NCBI RefSeq assembly: GCF_004001045.1
Contig: NZ_BIMK01000043.1
Coordinates: 1-60,066, forward strand
Direction: 5' to 3'
Length of the DNA stretch: 60,066 nt
Source: Paenibacillus chibensis
Lineage (GTDB): Bacteria; Bacillota; Bacilli; Paenibacillales; Paenibacillaceae
Every line of letters begins with the position of its first letter. Positions within the stretch are counted from its first letter, which is position 1. Under the pieces are notes generated by a model that saw only the letters and a list, made by a program, of their open reading frames with translations, was not told where the DNA came from and ran no database searches. The translations under genes and the position numbers were made by a program. Positions 22,898-31,301 of this stretch are shown here, in pieces.

Positions 22898-24001
22898 TCA
22901 TCTATCGGCCAGCTCATCCGCCTGATCTCGCATAACATCAGCCATCGCCAAGACCAGCTGCTCATTCGCCTCCGGCCCTTTGACCGCGACCCGTATGTGC
23001 TCCGCTCCAAGTCCCGGATACATCGCACAGCTGCGGATCAGCACGCCCCTTGCGCCCAGTTCGGACTGCATGCGTGCCGCCGTCCACGGCGCCGGAAGAG
23101 CCGCCAGCAGAAAATTCGCTTCCCCTTCGTCTACCTCACACCCCAGCTTGCGCATTTCCGCCATAAGCCATTGCCTCTGCTCCGTAATCAGCGTGATCGT
23201 GGCATTCTCATAATCGTCACCGCTCTGCAGGCAGGCCTCTCCTGCCAAAAGCGCCAACCCGTTGACGCTCCAGGTCACCTGCTTCCCGGTCATCGCCTGG
23301 ATCACATCGGGATGGGCGGCCGCATACCCGAGCCGAAGGCCCGGAATGGCATAAAATTTCGTCATTGAGCGGACGAGGATCAAACGCCGATAACGATGCA
23401 GCACCTTCACCAGCGTCTGCCTTTGCTCTTCGGGGATGAAATCGATAAACGCCTCGTCCACCATCAGATATGTACCGCAGCGCTCGGCTTCGTCCGCCAG
23501 GCTTCGCACAAGCTTCGCGTCGTATTGAACGCCATTCGGATTATTGGGCTGTCCGAGAAACAATAAATCCACCGACCGCATCAGGCCGGCGATTGCTTCC
23601 GGATCCGCTCTCCATCCGCTGTTACGGTTTCCGAATACGGACAACACCTGCGCGCCGAACTGCTCGGAGAGCTGCCTGTATTCCGAGAAGCAGGGCTCCA
23701 CGATCCCGACCCTGCGGGGTTGAAGACCGAGCAATATCAAGGCCATGCACTCTGCCGCCCCGTTGCCTATGCACAGCTGTTCAGGCTGCAGGCCCAATCG
23801 GCCGCCGAGCAGCGCCTTTAGCGCGCGGTGTCCCGGATCCGGGTAGCGGATGACCGACGGCAGCGACTCCCGAAGCCGCTCCATTACACCGGGAGGCGGC
23901 CCCAGCGGATTAATGTTGGCGCTAAAATCCAAAAAGCCGCTTCGCCCGTAAGCTTCGGCAGCACTTTCCAAATCTCCGCCATGACCGTATCGTTCCAGCA
24001 T
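22898..24001 (-). CDS. cobD: threonine-phosphate decarboxylase CobD
   Basis: The 367-aa PLP enzyme decarboxylates L-threonine phosphate to (R)-1-aminopropan-2-ol phosphate for the CbiB reaction. The N-terminus (LERYGHGGD, FLDFSANINPLGPP) and RYPDPGHRALKALL are typical of CobD; QPNNPNG, VDEAFIDF and the PLP lysine in SMTKFYAIPGLRLGY match the aminotransferase fold. Overall similarity to histidinol-phosphate aminotransferase is normal, but context settles the call. AGGAGG precedes the ATG at 24001. It is the first gene of its transcript; no riboswitch is visible upstream. Confidence 0.93.
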   Translation of the reverse strand: MLERYGHGGDLESAAEAYGRSGFLDFSANINPLGPPPGVMERLRESLPSVIRYPDPGHRALKALLGGRLGLQPEQLCIGNGAAECMALILLGLQPRRVGIVEPCFSEYRQLSEQFGAQVLSVFGNRNSGWRADPEAIAGLMRSVDLLFLGQPNNPNGVQYDAKLVRSLADEAERCGTYLMVDEAFIDFIPEEQRQTLVKVLHRYRRLILVRSMTKFYAIPGLRLGYAAAHPDVIQAMTGKQVTWSVNGLALLAGEACLQSGDDYENATITLITEQRQWLMAEMRKLGCEVDEGEANFLLAALPAPWTAARMQSELGARGVLIRSCAMYPGLGAEHIRVAVKGPEANEQLVLAMADVMRDQADELADR

Positions 24002-24103
24002 TCGTGAGGTTCCTCCTGTCTTCCTCCGGCCTGTTCACAGCCAAAGTCGTGATAGAATCCATTATTGCGCCAATTTTTCGGCCCCGTCAATGCAAATTCT
24101 TTT

Positions 24104-24132
24104 TTGTTTCTTGCAATCGGTTGGTTTACAAT
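24104..24132 (+). promoter_or_regulatory. promoter for lplJ
   Basis: TTGTTT (24104-24109), 17 nt, TACAAT (24127-24132). The divergent cobD promoter must lie close by: TTGACG on the minus strand (about 24090-24095) is a candidate -35. Confidence 0.6.
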
Positions 24133-24181
24133 AGAAGCTGTTGAGACTATTAAACAGGCCTTTAAACGGAGGAATCAAGCC

Positions 24182-25186
24182 ATGCTGTTTATCGATAACC
24201 AAGGCATTACAGATCCGGCCATCAACCTGGCCATCGAGGAATTCACGCTGAAGCATCTGCCGATGGAGGAGGACAGCTACCTGCTGTTCTACATTAACCG
24301 CCCGTCGATCATTATCGGCAAGCATCAGAATACTATCGAAGAGATCAACCAGGAATACGTCAAAGATCACCATATACAAATCGTGCGCCGTCTTTCGGGC
24401 GGCGGAGCGGTCTACCACGACCTCGGCAATCTTAACTTCAGCTTTATTACGAAGGATGACGGCCAGTCGTTCCATAACTTCCTGAAGTTCACCCAGCCGG
24501 TCATTGACGCGCTGCGCTGCATGGGCGTGAACGCCGAGCTGAGCGGACGCAACGACCTGCAGGTCGGCGAGCAGAAAATTTCCGGAAACGCGCAGTTTGC
24601 GACCCGCGGACGGATGTTCAGCCATGGTACGCTCATGTTCAACCTGAACTTGGATGATGTACAAGCGTCCCTGAACGCTAACCCGGAGAAATTCAAATCC
24701 AAGAGCACCAAGTCCGTGCGCAGCCGGGTAGCGAATATCAGCGACCTGATGGATGGCAGCATGACGATCGAGGAGTTCCGCTCCGAGCTGCTCCGCGCCA
24801 TTTTCAAGATGGATCCGCAAGACGTGCCGCAGTACCATCTGACGGAAGCCGATTGGGAGAAAATCCATGAAATTTCCAAGGAACGCTACCAGAACTGGGA
24901 ATGGAACTACGGCCAATCGCCGGAATCCAACGTCAAGCATACCAAACGTTTTCCTGTCGGTATCATCGACATCCGCATGGATATCAAGGACGCGCGCATT
25001 CAGGACATTAAAATTTACGGCGACTTCTTCGGCGTAGGCGATGTGGCGGATATCGAGGACAAGCTGCGCGGCAAGCGCTACGAAGAGTCCGAGGTCCGTG
25101 AAGCGCTGGCTGAGGTCGATATCAAGCATTACTTCGGCAACATCGAGATGGACGACTTTATCGGACTGGTATTTTTGGAAGAGTAG
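24182..25186 (+). CDS. lplJ: lipoate-protein ligase
   Basis: The 334-aa enzyme activates free lipoate with ATP and transfers it to lipoyl domains of 2-oxoacid dehydrogenases and GcvH. Motifs: RRLSGGGAVYHDLGNLNFSF at about 69-88, GRNDLQVGEQKISGNAQ with the catalytic Lys, and SHGTLMFN. The C-terminal accessory domain (about 250-334) is complete, so it is full length like LplJ of Bacillus. The start at 24182 has GGAGG 8-9 nt upstream. It is monocistronic and divergent from cobD. Confidence 0.93.
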   Translation: MLFIDNQGITDPAINLAIEEFTLKHLPMEEDSYLLFYINRPSIIIGKHQNTIEEINQEYVKDHHIQIVRRLSGGGAVYHDLGNLNFSFITKDDGQSFHNFLKFTQPVIDALRCMGVNAELSGRNDLQVGEQKISGNAQFATRGRMFSHGTLMFNLNLDDVQASLNANPEKFKSKSTKSVRSRVANISDLMDGSMTIEEFRSELLRAIFKMDPQDVPQYHLTEADWEKIHEISKERYQNWEWNYGQSPESNVKHTKRFPVGIIDIRMDIKDARIQDIKIYGDFFGVGDVADIEDKLRGKRYEESEVREALAEVDIKHYFGNIEMDDFIGLVFLEE

Positions 25187-25211
25187 CCGTTCCGGTATGC
25201 CCCGCTGCACC

Positions 25212-25247
25212 AAGAGAGGCCATGAATAACATGGACCTCTCTTTTTT
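25212..25247 (+). terminator. terminator after lplJ
   Basis: AAGAGAGG-CATG pairs with CATG-CCTCTCTT, with six T after it. Confidence 0.9.
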
Positions 25248-25371
25248 GTCTCGAAATGAAACTTCTTTCGCCTTACATCCATTTTTAACAAAAAATGTTC
25301 TTCGCGATGTAACCTATCCCTCTCTGCTTCCGTCTAACCATTAACTACATTTAAAGCAGAGGAGCCATATC

Positions 25372-26316
25372 ATGAAACGAATCGTAAGCATGTCGGTTCT
25401 GCTTGTCCTGATGATGTCATTGGCGGCATGCGGAGGCGGGGACAAGTCCGGTTCAGATCCAGCCGCGAATACCAATAAGCCCGATACGGCAGCAAACGGC
25501 AGTACTTCAGGTAACAACGAGAATAAATCGGACCAAGACGATAAAGAAGCAGCAGTGGATAACACGAAAGGTAGCGAAGAGAGCAGCTCCGCGGACGAAG
25601 CAGATCCCATGGATTTGTCCCAATACTCCGTGAGCGATAAACCCATCGAAAAGGAAGACGATAAAAGCCATATATTATGGAAACAGGGCAGCGTCACGCT
25701 GAAAGCCACCCTCGGTAAACCGACCGCACAGGAAAGGCCGGAGACTTCGCAGGTCGTAACCTCCTTGTCAGTGGACCAGAACGACCGGCATATTGACATC
25801 AAGCTGGAGCCCCGCCCATACAGCATTCCTAATGCGGAGCTGTCCGCGGATGAGTCGTATCTGGCTTTGAGCGCCACTTATCTTGAGACCAGCACCCTCG
25901 TCATCGTGGATTTAAGGAATGGAACGTATACGACCCTGAATCAGCAGCTCGAAAAAAACGGCAAGACCAAACTTGAGGTTCTCCAGACCTTTTCCTGGTC
26001 GCCTCAAAGCCATGTACTGGCGTTCAGTTACGGTCTTATATCAGAGCTCTCATTAGGACTTTATGATGCAGATCAGCAGACGCTTACTTTTATCGGGGCT
26101 GCAGAAGGCGTTCCCCATTATATCAGCACCTCTTATATTTTGTGGGGCAAGGATGGCGGTTCCGTCAGTTTTATCGCTGAACATCCCTCCGATCAGATGA
26201 AGCTCTATCGTTTCGGCCTTGCCGATCCCTCCAAAGTCAACGCCCTCAAGGATTTGACACGTGACGAATTCGACAAGTTCCGAAAGTTCAGCAACTATAT
26301 TCCCAAGCTGCCGTAA
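25372..26316 (+). CDS. exported lipoprotein with propeller-like blades, unknown function
   Basis: The 314-aa product has a signal peptide and lipobox SLAACGGG, then a long low-complexity linker rich in Asn, Asp, Ser and Lys (about 22-85) that would hold the domain away from the membrane. The C-terminal part (about 100-300) has repeats resembling WD40/TolB-like blades (AELSADESYLALSATYLE, TFSWSPQSHVLAFSY, YILWGKDGGSVSFIAE). No catalytic residue is recognised. GAGGAG precedes the ATG by about 8 nt. It is a single-gene unit. Confidence 0.82.
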   Translation: MKRIVSMSVLLVLMMSLAACGGGDKSGSDPAANTNKPDTAANGSTSGNNENKSDQDDKEAAVDNTKGSEESSSADEADPMDLSQYSVSDKPIEKEDDKSHILWKQGSVTLKATLGKPTAQERPETSQVVTSLSVDQNDRHIDIKLEPRPYSIPNAELSADESYLALSATYLETSTLVIVDLRNGTYTTLNQQLEKNGKTKLEVLQTFSWSPQSHVLAFSYGLISELSLGLYDADQQTLTFIGAAEGVPHYISTSYILWGKDGGSVSFIAEHPSDQMKLYRFGLADPSKVNALKDLTRDEFDKFRKFSNYIPKLP

Positions 26317-26328
26317 GCACGCATGTGA

Positions 26329-26370
26329 TACGAATTACGAATTACGAAATACGAAATACGAAATACGAAA
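26329..26370. repeat. six tandem copies of a 7-bp unit
   Basis: TACGAAT occurs twice and TACGAAA four times, without interruption, just upstream of a terminator hairpin between the lipoprotein gene and yqkE. Function is unknown; length is likely to vary between strains. Confidence 0.9.
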
Positions 26371-26412
26371 AAACCGCCGTCTGCCTATACAGGTCAAACC
26401 GCGGTTTCTTTC
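26369..26412. terminator. terminator between convergent genes
   Basis: AAACCGC pairs with GCGGTTT across a loop of about 25 nt. T-rich sequence on the right serves the plus-strand lipoprotein gene; the A-rich left side can serve yqkE. Confidence 0.6.
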
Positions 26413-26469
26413 TTATGGATGACAAGCCGGCAGCCAAATGCCGCCTTACGGCAGCTTCGGACATAGGGC

Positions 26470-26730
26470 TTATTTATATTTTTTCCAGTCCATGCTGCTG
26501 TTCTCGAGCAGATATTCGAAGTCGTTGTCCCGCCGCTTTTGCTCGGCTTTGCGTTCTTCCTCCGCCTTTTTCAGCTGCGCTTCCTTCTTCTGCTGCTCCT
26601 CCGCCTTCAGCTCTACCGACTGCTGCTTCAGCTTGTTCAGAACATCGCTACTCAGAAGATCCTTCAGGGTTGCCGGCTTGTCAGCCGCCTGCGGCTTCAC
26701 GGCCGCGTCCTGTTTTCTTTTCTTGGCCAT
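26470..26730 (-). CDS. yqkE: YqkE-like protein (DUF3886)
   Basis: The 86-aa, strongly charged protein is mostly one long Lys/Glu/Gln/Ala helix (about 33-68), probably a coiled coil, ending with FEYLLENSSMDWKKYK. N-terminal KKRK and ATLKDLLSSDVLNKLK and the C-terminal WKKYK fit the YqkE/DUF3886 family of small Bacillales proteins without known function. CGGAG lies 8 nt before the ATG. It is a short stand-alone gene. Confidence 0.8.
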   Translation of the reverse strand: MAKKRKQDAAVKPQAADKPATLKDLLSSDVLNKLKQQSVELKAEEQQKKEAQLKKAEEERKAEQKRRDNDFEYLLENSSMDWKKYK

Positions 26731-26803
26731 ATGATCAACTCCGTTTCACCCACATTATAACAGGTTTGACGCCTTGCGTCAGGTGCCTTGGCATCATATT
26801 TCC

Positions 26804-26832
26804 TTGTCCGCTTTTCGGATATGCGATACAAT
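26804..26832 (+). promoter_or_regulatory. promoter for the EamA gene
   Basis: TTGTCC (26804-26809), exactly 17 nt, TACAAT (26827-26832). Confidence 0.65.
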
Positions 26833-26858
26833 TTGGTGACTTGCTTACAAGGAAAGGA

Positions 26859-27770
26859 ATGACCTCATTGAACCGCTCACGTCTTGCCGATCTCAGCCTG
26901 CTTATCGTCGCTATGATGTGGGGATGCACGTTCCTCATCGTACAGCATGCGGTAAGAGTGCTCCCACCGCTTGCTTTTAACGGCATCCGCTTTCTTGGGG
27001 CGGCAATTTTGCTCGCTTTGATCATCACCGTTTTTTACCGGAATCAATGGCGGACCATCAACCGCCGGATGCTGATGCACTCCTGCCTGCTGGGCCTTTT
27101 TTTGTTTATGGGCTATGCGTTTCAAACGGTTGGACTCTTGTATACGACAACATCGAATGCCGGCTTTATTACGGGCTTATCGGTAGTGCTTGTCCCCTTT
27201 TTGGCGCTCCTCCTGCTCAAGCATCCGATTTCCAGATTCACCTGGCTCAGCGCCGTGCTTGCGGCTTGCGGACTGTACTTGCTGGCCTTTGCCGGCTCCG
27301 CTTTGATGTTTAACCGCGGGGATTTTCTCGTCTTCCTGTGCGCAGTCGCCTTCGCGCTCCACATCGCGTATACCGGAATTTTTGCCCCGAAGCATGCGGC
27401 TCTGCCGCTGGCTGCGCTCCAAATGGCCGTGGTCGGCATCCTCAGCTTCATCACCTCGCTGCTGTTTGAGGATATGGGACCGATTGCCCAAACGGTGGAG
27501 CGGCTTTCACAGCCCGAGGTGCTGTGGGCGCTGCTCGTTTCCATCGGACCGACCAGTGCCTTTGCCTTCTGGATTCAGACCGTCTGCCAAAAATACACCA
27601 GCCCCTCCCGGGTAGCCGTTATTTTCGCCATGGAACCGGTCTTCGCTGCGCTTACCGGCATGTGGTTCGGCGGAGAAAAGCTGGGTATCGCCGCAGGGCT
27701 CGGCTGCTTATGCATTTTTAGCGGCATGATTCTGGCCGAATTGAAATCTGCGCCCCGTACGGTACAATAG
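26859..27770 (+). CDS. EamA-family drug/metabolite exporter
   Basis: The 303-aa protein consists of two EamA repeats with about ten hydrophobic helices. Repeat 1 has MMWGCTFLIVQHAV and FNGIRFLGAAILL; repeat 2 has SRVAVIFAMEPVFAALTGMWFGGEKL, the signature end of the fold. Such proteins export metabolites or amino acids; the substrate is not predictable. The ATG at 26859 follows AAGG by 6 nt; a TTG 12 nt further, with AAAGGA 9 nt upstream, is an alternative start. The HAD gene follows after 41 nt and may be cotranscribed. Confidence 0.88.
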   Translation: MTSLNRSRLADLSLLIVAMMWGCTFLIVQHAVRVLPPLAFNGIRFLGAAILLALIITVFYRNQWRTINRRMLMHSCLLGLFLFMGYAFQTVGLLYTTTSNAGFITGLSVVLVPFLALLLLKHPISRFTWLSAVLAACGLYLLAFAGSALMFNRGDFLVFLCAVAFALHIAYTGIFAPKHAALPLAALQMAVVGILSFITSLLFEDMGPIAQTVERLSQPEVLWALLVSIGPTSAFAFWIQTVCQKYTSPSRVAVIFAMEPVFAALTGMWFGGEKLGIAAGLGCLCIFSGMILAELKSAPRTVQ

Positions 27771-27811
27771 AAGGAACATCCGATAGAGAAAAACAAGGGA
27801 GAGAGACTGCC

Positions 27812-28609
27812 ATGTACAAACTGATTGCCATTGACATCGACGACACGCTGATCAACGACGACAAGGAAGTCACGCCGGCCACGCAGCAGGCGCTTGAGCA
27901 AGCCGTAGCCAAAGACGTGGTCGTGACGCTGGCCACCGGCCGCGCGTACGCTTCCGCCCAGGCGATTGCCCGCCAGACCCGCCTGAACGTTCCGATCATT
28001 ACGTATCAAGGGTCGCTGATCAAAAACCTGATGGACGAAAAGGTGCTCTACGAGCGTTATGTACCGAAGGACGCCGCCCGCAAGCTTTTTGAATACTGCA
28101 TCGCGCATGATCTTCACCTGCAGGTTTATATCGATGACAAGTTGTATGCCCGTGAAGAGAATCAAAAGCTGATCGACTACTGCAACCTGAACCGTACTCC
28201 GTATTATATCGAGCCTGACTTCGAAAAGCTGATCGAGCAGAAAACGCCGAAAATGCTCATCATCGACGATCCGGATTATCTCGACACGCTGATTCCGGTC
28301 TTCCGCGAGCTGCTTGGCAGCGAGGTGCACATCACCAAGTCCAAGCCTCATTTTCTGGAAATCATGCATCACGAGGGCACCAAGGGCGACGCCCTGACCT
28401 TCCTGGCGAAGCATTTTGGCGTCGATATGTCCGAAACGATGGCGATCGGCGACTCCTGGAACGACCATGAGATGCTGGAAGCCGCGGGACTCGGCGTCGC
28501 CATGGGCAACGCCATTCAAGGGCTGAAGGATATCGCGGACTTCGTGACGCTCAGCAATAATGAGGACGGTGTGAAAGCTGCCATCGATCAATTTATATTG
28601 AATGCTTAA
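27812..28609 (+). CDS. Cof-type HAD sugar-phosphate phosphatase
   Basis: The 265-aa enzyme has the HAD nucleophile motif DIDDTL (first Asp at residue 8), the motif II Thr in TLATGRAYA, a Lys in GTKGDAL and motif IV GDSWNDHEM, with a C2B cap in between. Length matches the Cof/YidA/YwpJ group, cytosolic phosphatases of sugar phosphates or flavin precursors. AAGGGAG precedes the ATG. A terminator follows directly. Confidence 0.92.
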   Translation: MYKLIAIDIDDTLINDDKEVTPATQQALEQAVAKDVVVTLATGRAYASAQAIARQTRLNVPIITYQGSLIKNLMDEKVLYERYVPKDAARKLFEYCIAHDLHLQVYIDDKLYAREENQKLIDYCNLNRTPYYIEPDFEKLIEQKTPKMLIIDDPDYLDTLIPVFRELLGSEVHITKSKPHFLEIMHHEGTKGDALTFLAKHFGVDMSETMAIGDSWNDHEMLEAAGLGVAMGNAIQGLKDIADFVTLSNNEDGVKAAIDQFILNA

Positions 28610-28613
28610 ACGA

Positions 28614-28667
28614 AAAAGACAGCCCGGCCATTACAGGACCTATCCCTGAATGTGCCCGCTGTCTTTT
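28614..28667. terminator. terminator between convergent genes
   Basis: AAAAGACAGC pairs with GCTGTCTTTT around an arm of about 34 nt. The symmetrical A and T runs allow it to end both the HAD gene and melA. Confidence 0.85.
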
Positions 28668-28677
28668 GTTTATCGGG

Positions 28678-30186
28678 TTATTTTACAGCCTTCGCCCGGT
28701 CCTTTCCTTTGTCGGATTCGCCGGCGTTTTTGGTGGCCGCCTCCCGGTCAAGCTGCATCTCTTCAACGGTCTTGACCTTCAGACGCGCCGCGCCCTGATA
28801 GCCTTCTCTCGTCGGAATCAGATGACCTGCAGCCAGCCGAACGGAGGCTTCGGCAATGGCTTCCCCGTACTGAGGCAGCCACTGTGCCTGCGCGACAAGC
28901 ATTTCGTCGACCATCTGCCAGATTTCCCGCGGGTTGCAGACGGCGCCCACCAGCGGATCCATCATAAACGCCTGCCGCAGCAATTGGTCATTCCCCTGAA
29001 CCGCTGCCTCGACCGCCAGTCGCTGTACCGAAATGCTCGCATTGCATACGGCTGCCGGTCCCAAAGGAAGCTCTCCCACGACTGGCATGGAAATTCCGTT
29101 GCGGTCCACATATCCGGGGGCTTCAATCACAGCATCGTTCGGAAGATTCGTAATGATCCCGTTATTCACCATATTAAAATGGCCGCGGTAGACGCGCCCG
29201 GTCTCGAGCCCTTCAATAATGTATGACCCGTGTTCATGGCTGCGTTCTTCCTGTTGATACGTGAAGGGTTTATCCTTCATCCAGTTGGGAAAATCGGTTT
29301 CAAACCAGTTGCGTCCTTCCGTGCATACCCGCAAATATCCTCCGGTTTCCCCGTTGATCCAGCTCCCCAGATCGATCCAGTCGCCAATTTCGTCTGCCCG
29401 CTTGCGGTACCACGGTACATACTCGCTTAGATGTCCGTTGGACTCCGTGCTGTAGTAGCCGAAACGGCGCAGCATATCGATCCGCACCTTTTCGGTCCGG
29501 CTGAATTCGGGATGCTTCTCAAAAGCCTCCAGCAGCTTGCCGGTCAAATCCTCCCCATTGTGGCAGATCTGGATATACCAGGTCTGGTGGTTGATACCCG
29601 CGCAAATAATATCGACTTCTTCCTGCTTCAGACCGAACGCCTCGGCGATTTGCCAATGTCCGCCTTGAACACCATGACAGAGCCCGACGGTACGGACGCC
29701 TCCATACTTATTGCATGCCCATGTCAGCATCGCCATCGGGTTCGCGTAATTGAGCAGCAGCACGTCTTGGGAAGCCATCTCCCGGATATCCCGGCAAATG
29801 TTCAGCATCTCCGCGATACCGCGCTGGCCGTACATGATGCCTCCTGCGCAAAGAGTATCGCCGACGCATTGATCCACGCCGTATTTCAGAGGGATGTCCA
29901 CATCTGTCGCAAACGCTTCAAGTCCGCCGACGCGAATCGTGCAAATCACATATTTGGCATCCTTCAGCGCTTCTCTCCGGTCTGTCGTTGCTTGTATGGT
30001 AATATTCAAGCCATTTTCCCGAATGTCTCTCTGACACAGCTCGGTAACCATCTGCAGATTATGCGGATGGATATCCGTAAAAGCAACTTCCACATCTTGA
30101 AATTCGGGAACGGACAACAGATCGCGCAGCAAGCCACGGGTAAATCCGATGCTTCCGGCTCCGATAAAAGTAATTTTGAATGGCAC
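28678..30186 (-). CDS. melA: GH4 family alpha-galactosidase / alpha-glucosidase
   Basis: The 502-aa enzyme is a glycoside hydrolase family 4 member: NAD-binding ITFIGAGSIGFTRGLLRDLL at the N-terminus, NYANPMAMLTWA, the metal-ligand Cys/His in GLCHGVQG and GINHQTWY. GH4 enzymes use NAD and Mn2+ in a redox-assisted cleavage. The sequence is nearest to the MelA branch. The start is a GTG at 30186 with AAGGAGG 10 nt upstream; the open frame continues upstream without signals. The C-terminal tail is Lys/Asp-rich and unusual. It follows an AraC regulator and a likely cre box, as expected for a catabolic gene. Confidence 0.88.
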   Translation of the reverse strand: MPFKITFIGAGSIGFTRGLLRDLLSVPEFQDVEVAFTDIHPHNLQMVTELCQRDIRENGLNITIQATTDRREALKDAKYVICTIRVGGLEAFATDVDIPLKYGVDQCVGDTLCAGGIMYGQRGIAEMLNICRDIREMASQDVLLLNYANPMAMLTWACNKYGGVRTVGLCHGVQGGHWQIAEAFGLKQEEVDIICAGINHQTWYIQICHNGEDLTGKLLEAFEKHPEFSRTEKVRIDMLRRFGYYSTESNGHLSEYVPWYRKRADEIGDWIDLGSWINGETGGYLRVCTEGRNWFETDFPNWMKDKPFTYQQEERSHEHGSYIIEGLETGRVYRGHFNMVNNGIITNLPNDAVIEAPGYVDRNGISMPVVGELPLGPAAVCNASISVQRLAVEAAVQGNDQLLRQAFMMDPLVGAVCNPREIWQMVDEMLVAQAQWLPQYGEAIAEASVRLAAGHLIPTREGYQGAARLKVKTVEEMQLDREAATKNAGESDKGKDRAKAVK

Positions 30187-30257
30187 GGCAAAGCAGCCTC
30201 CTTCTAGATAAGTTGCCGGGAACACCCCGCATAGGGACATTGTAGCAACCTATCTTA

Positions 30258-30271
30258 GGTAAGCGTTATCA
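30258..30271 (-). promoter_or_regulatory. probable cre box (CcpA operator) upstream of melA
   Basis: Minus-strand TGATAACGCTTACC matches the catabolite-responsive element TGWNANCGNTNWCA at every defined position except the last. It lies about 72 nt before the melA start, fitting glucose repression of an alpha-galactosidase. Confidence 0.5.
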
Positions 30272-30309
30272 AATTCCTGACCACTTTGTTTGCCAAGTGT
30301 CAACGATTC

Positions 30310-31272
30310 TCACTTTTTTCCTTCATCAAAAGAACCTGCTATTCGGGAAGCCTTTCGGTACTCCACGGGCGTCCTGCCTGTATGCTTCTTAAACAGCATG
30401 TGCAGATACTGCCTGCTGCCGATGCCTACATAATCAGCGATATCCGCGACCGGAATCTCGGTTTGGCGCAGCAGCATCGCCGTTTTTTCCATCCGGTAAT
30501 CCTTCAGATATTCCATTATGGAAAATCCCGTCTTTTGCTTGAAGACCCGCTGCAGGTAGCCCGGGTGAAGCCGGACATGCTCGGCGACATCCTTCACCTG
30601 AATGCCCCGATCATAGTTTTGGTACAAAAATTCGATGCATTGCCGGACATACGTGCTCAGAGCATCGGATCCGGCTTCCGCAAGCTCCTGATGCAGTCTG
30701 GCGACACGAATCAGAAGCTGGGCCAGCATGAGCTGCGGCATAAGCCTCAGACCTGTTCCTGCCTCATCCAGTTCAATGACGAGGCTTTTCAGCAGCTGAT
30801 GCAGGTCATGAAATTCCCGGAACACCACGAACGGGGCCGGATTCCGGAAAAGAGACGCCAGCGCGATCTCACGTCCGGCCAGTTCCCTCATCGCGGGAAG
30901 CACGCCCTCCCGTTCCACAAACCGGAATTCGATATTCAGCATCCGGCAGGCATCCGGCACGAGCAGACGGTGTGGAACGGTCCCGTCGAGCAAAATAAAA
31001 CCGCCTTTCGCGAGCCGGACCACCGCTTCCTGTTCACCGGAAGGCAGCAGTCCGACAGAACATTTCCCGTCAATCACGTACATGATTTCCGAGGAATCAT
31101 GCGTATGAAAAGGCATATCAAACCCGTTCCATTCTTTGAAATAATAGGCGCTGACCTCCGGACAGCAGTCCAGAAGCATCACCTTGTCAGGGAACAAACC
31201 GCCGCTAGGCATGACGTATCCTCCTTCACCGAAAAGCATGCGTGGCCCTTGTTCTTCTCCTTCGTGTTCCAT
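30310..31272 (-). CDS. AraC-family transcription regulator
   Basis: The 320-aa protein has an N-terminal cupin-type sensing domain (about 20-130; FHTHDSSEIMYVIDG and FILLDGTVPHRL) and two C-terminal helix-turn-helix motifs (about 210-310; IQVKDVAEHVRLHPGYLQRV and IPVADIADYVGIGSRQYLH, then FKKHTGRTPVEYRK). This is the layout of sugar-responsive activators. The start at 31272 has GGGGG 7 nt upstream. It precedes melA by 123 nt on the same strand and probably controls it in response to galactosides. Confidence 0.9.
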   Translation of the reverse strand: MEHEGEEQGPRMLFGEGGYVMPSGGLFPDKVMLLDCCPEVSAYYFKEWNGFDMPFHTHDSSEIMYVIDGKCSVGLLPSGEQEAVVRLAKGGFILLDGTVPHRLLVPDACRMLNIEFRFVEREGVLPAMRELAGREIALASLFRNPAPFVVFREFHDLHQLLKSLVIELDEAGTGLRLMPQLMLAQLLIRVARLHQELAEAGSDALSTYVRQCIEFLYQNYDRGIQVKDVAEHVRLHPGYLQRVFKQKTGFSIMEYLKDYRMEKTAMLLRQTEIPVADIADYVGIGSRQYLHMLFKKHTGRTPVEYRKASRIAGSFDEGKK

Positions 31273-31301
31273 CTTCAGCCCCCTGCGCAGCAGCCAAACG
31301 A

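Noticed and set aside
24062..25291. Minus-strand open frame of 409 codons
   Set aside because: Antisense of lplJ, which has all motifs and a proper start.
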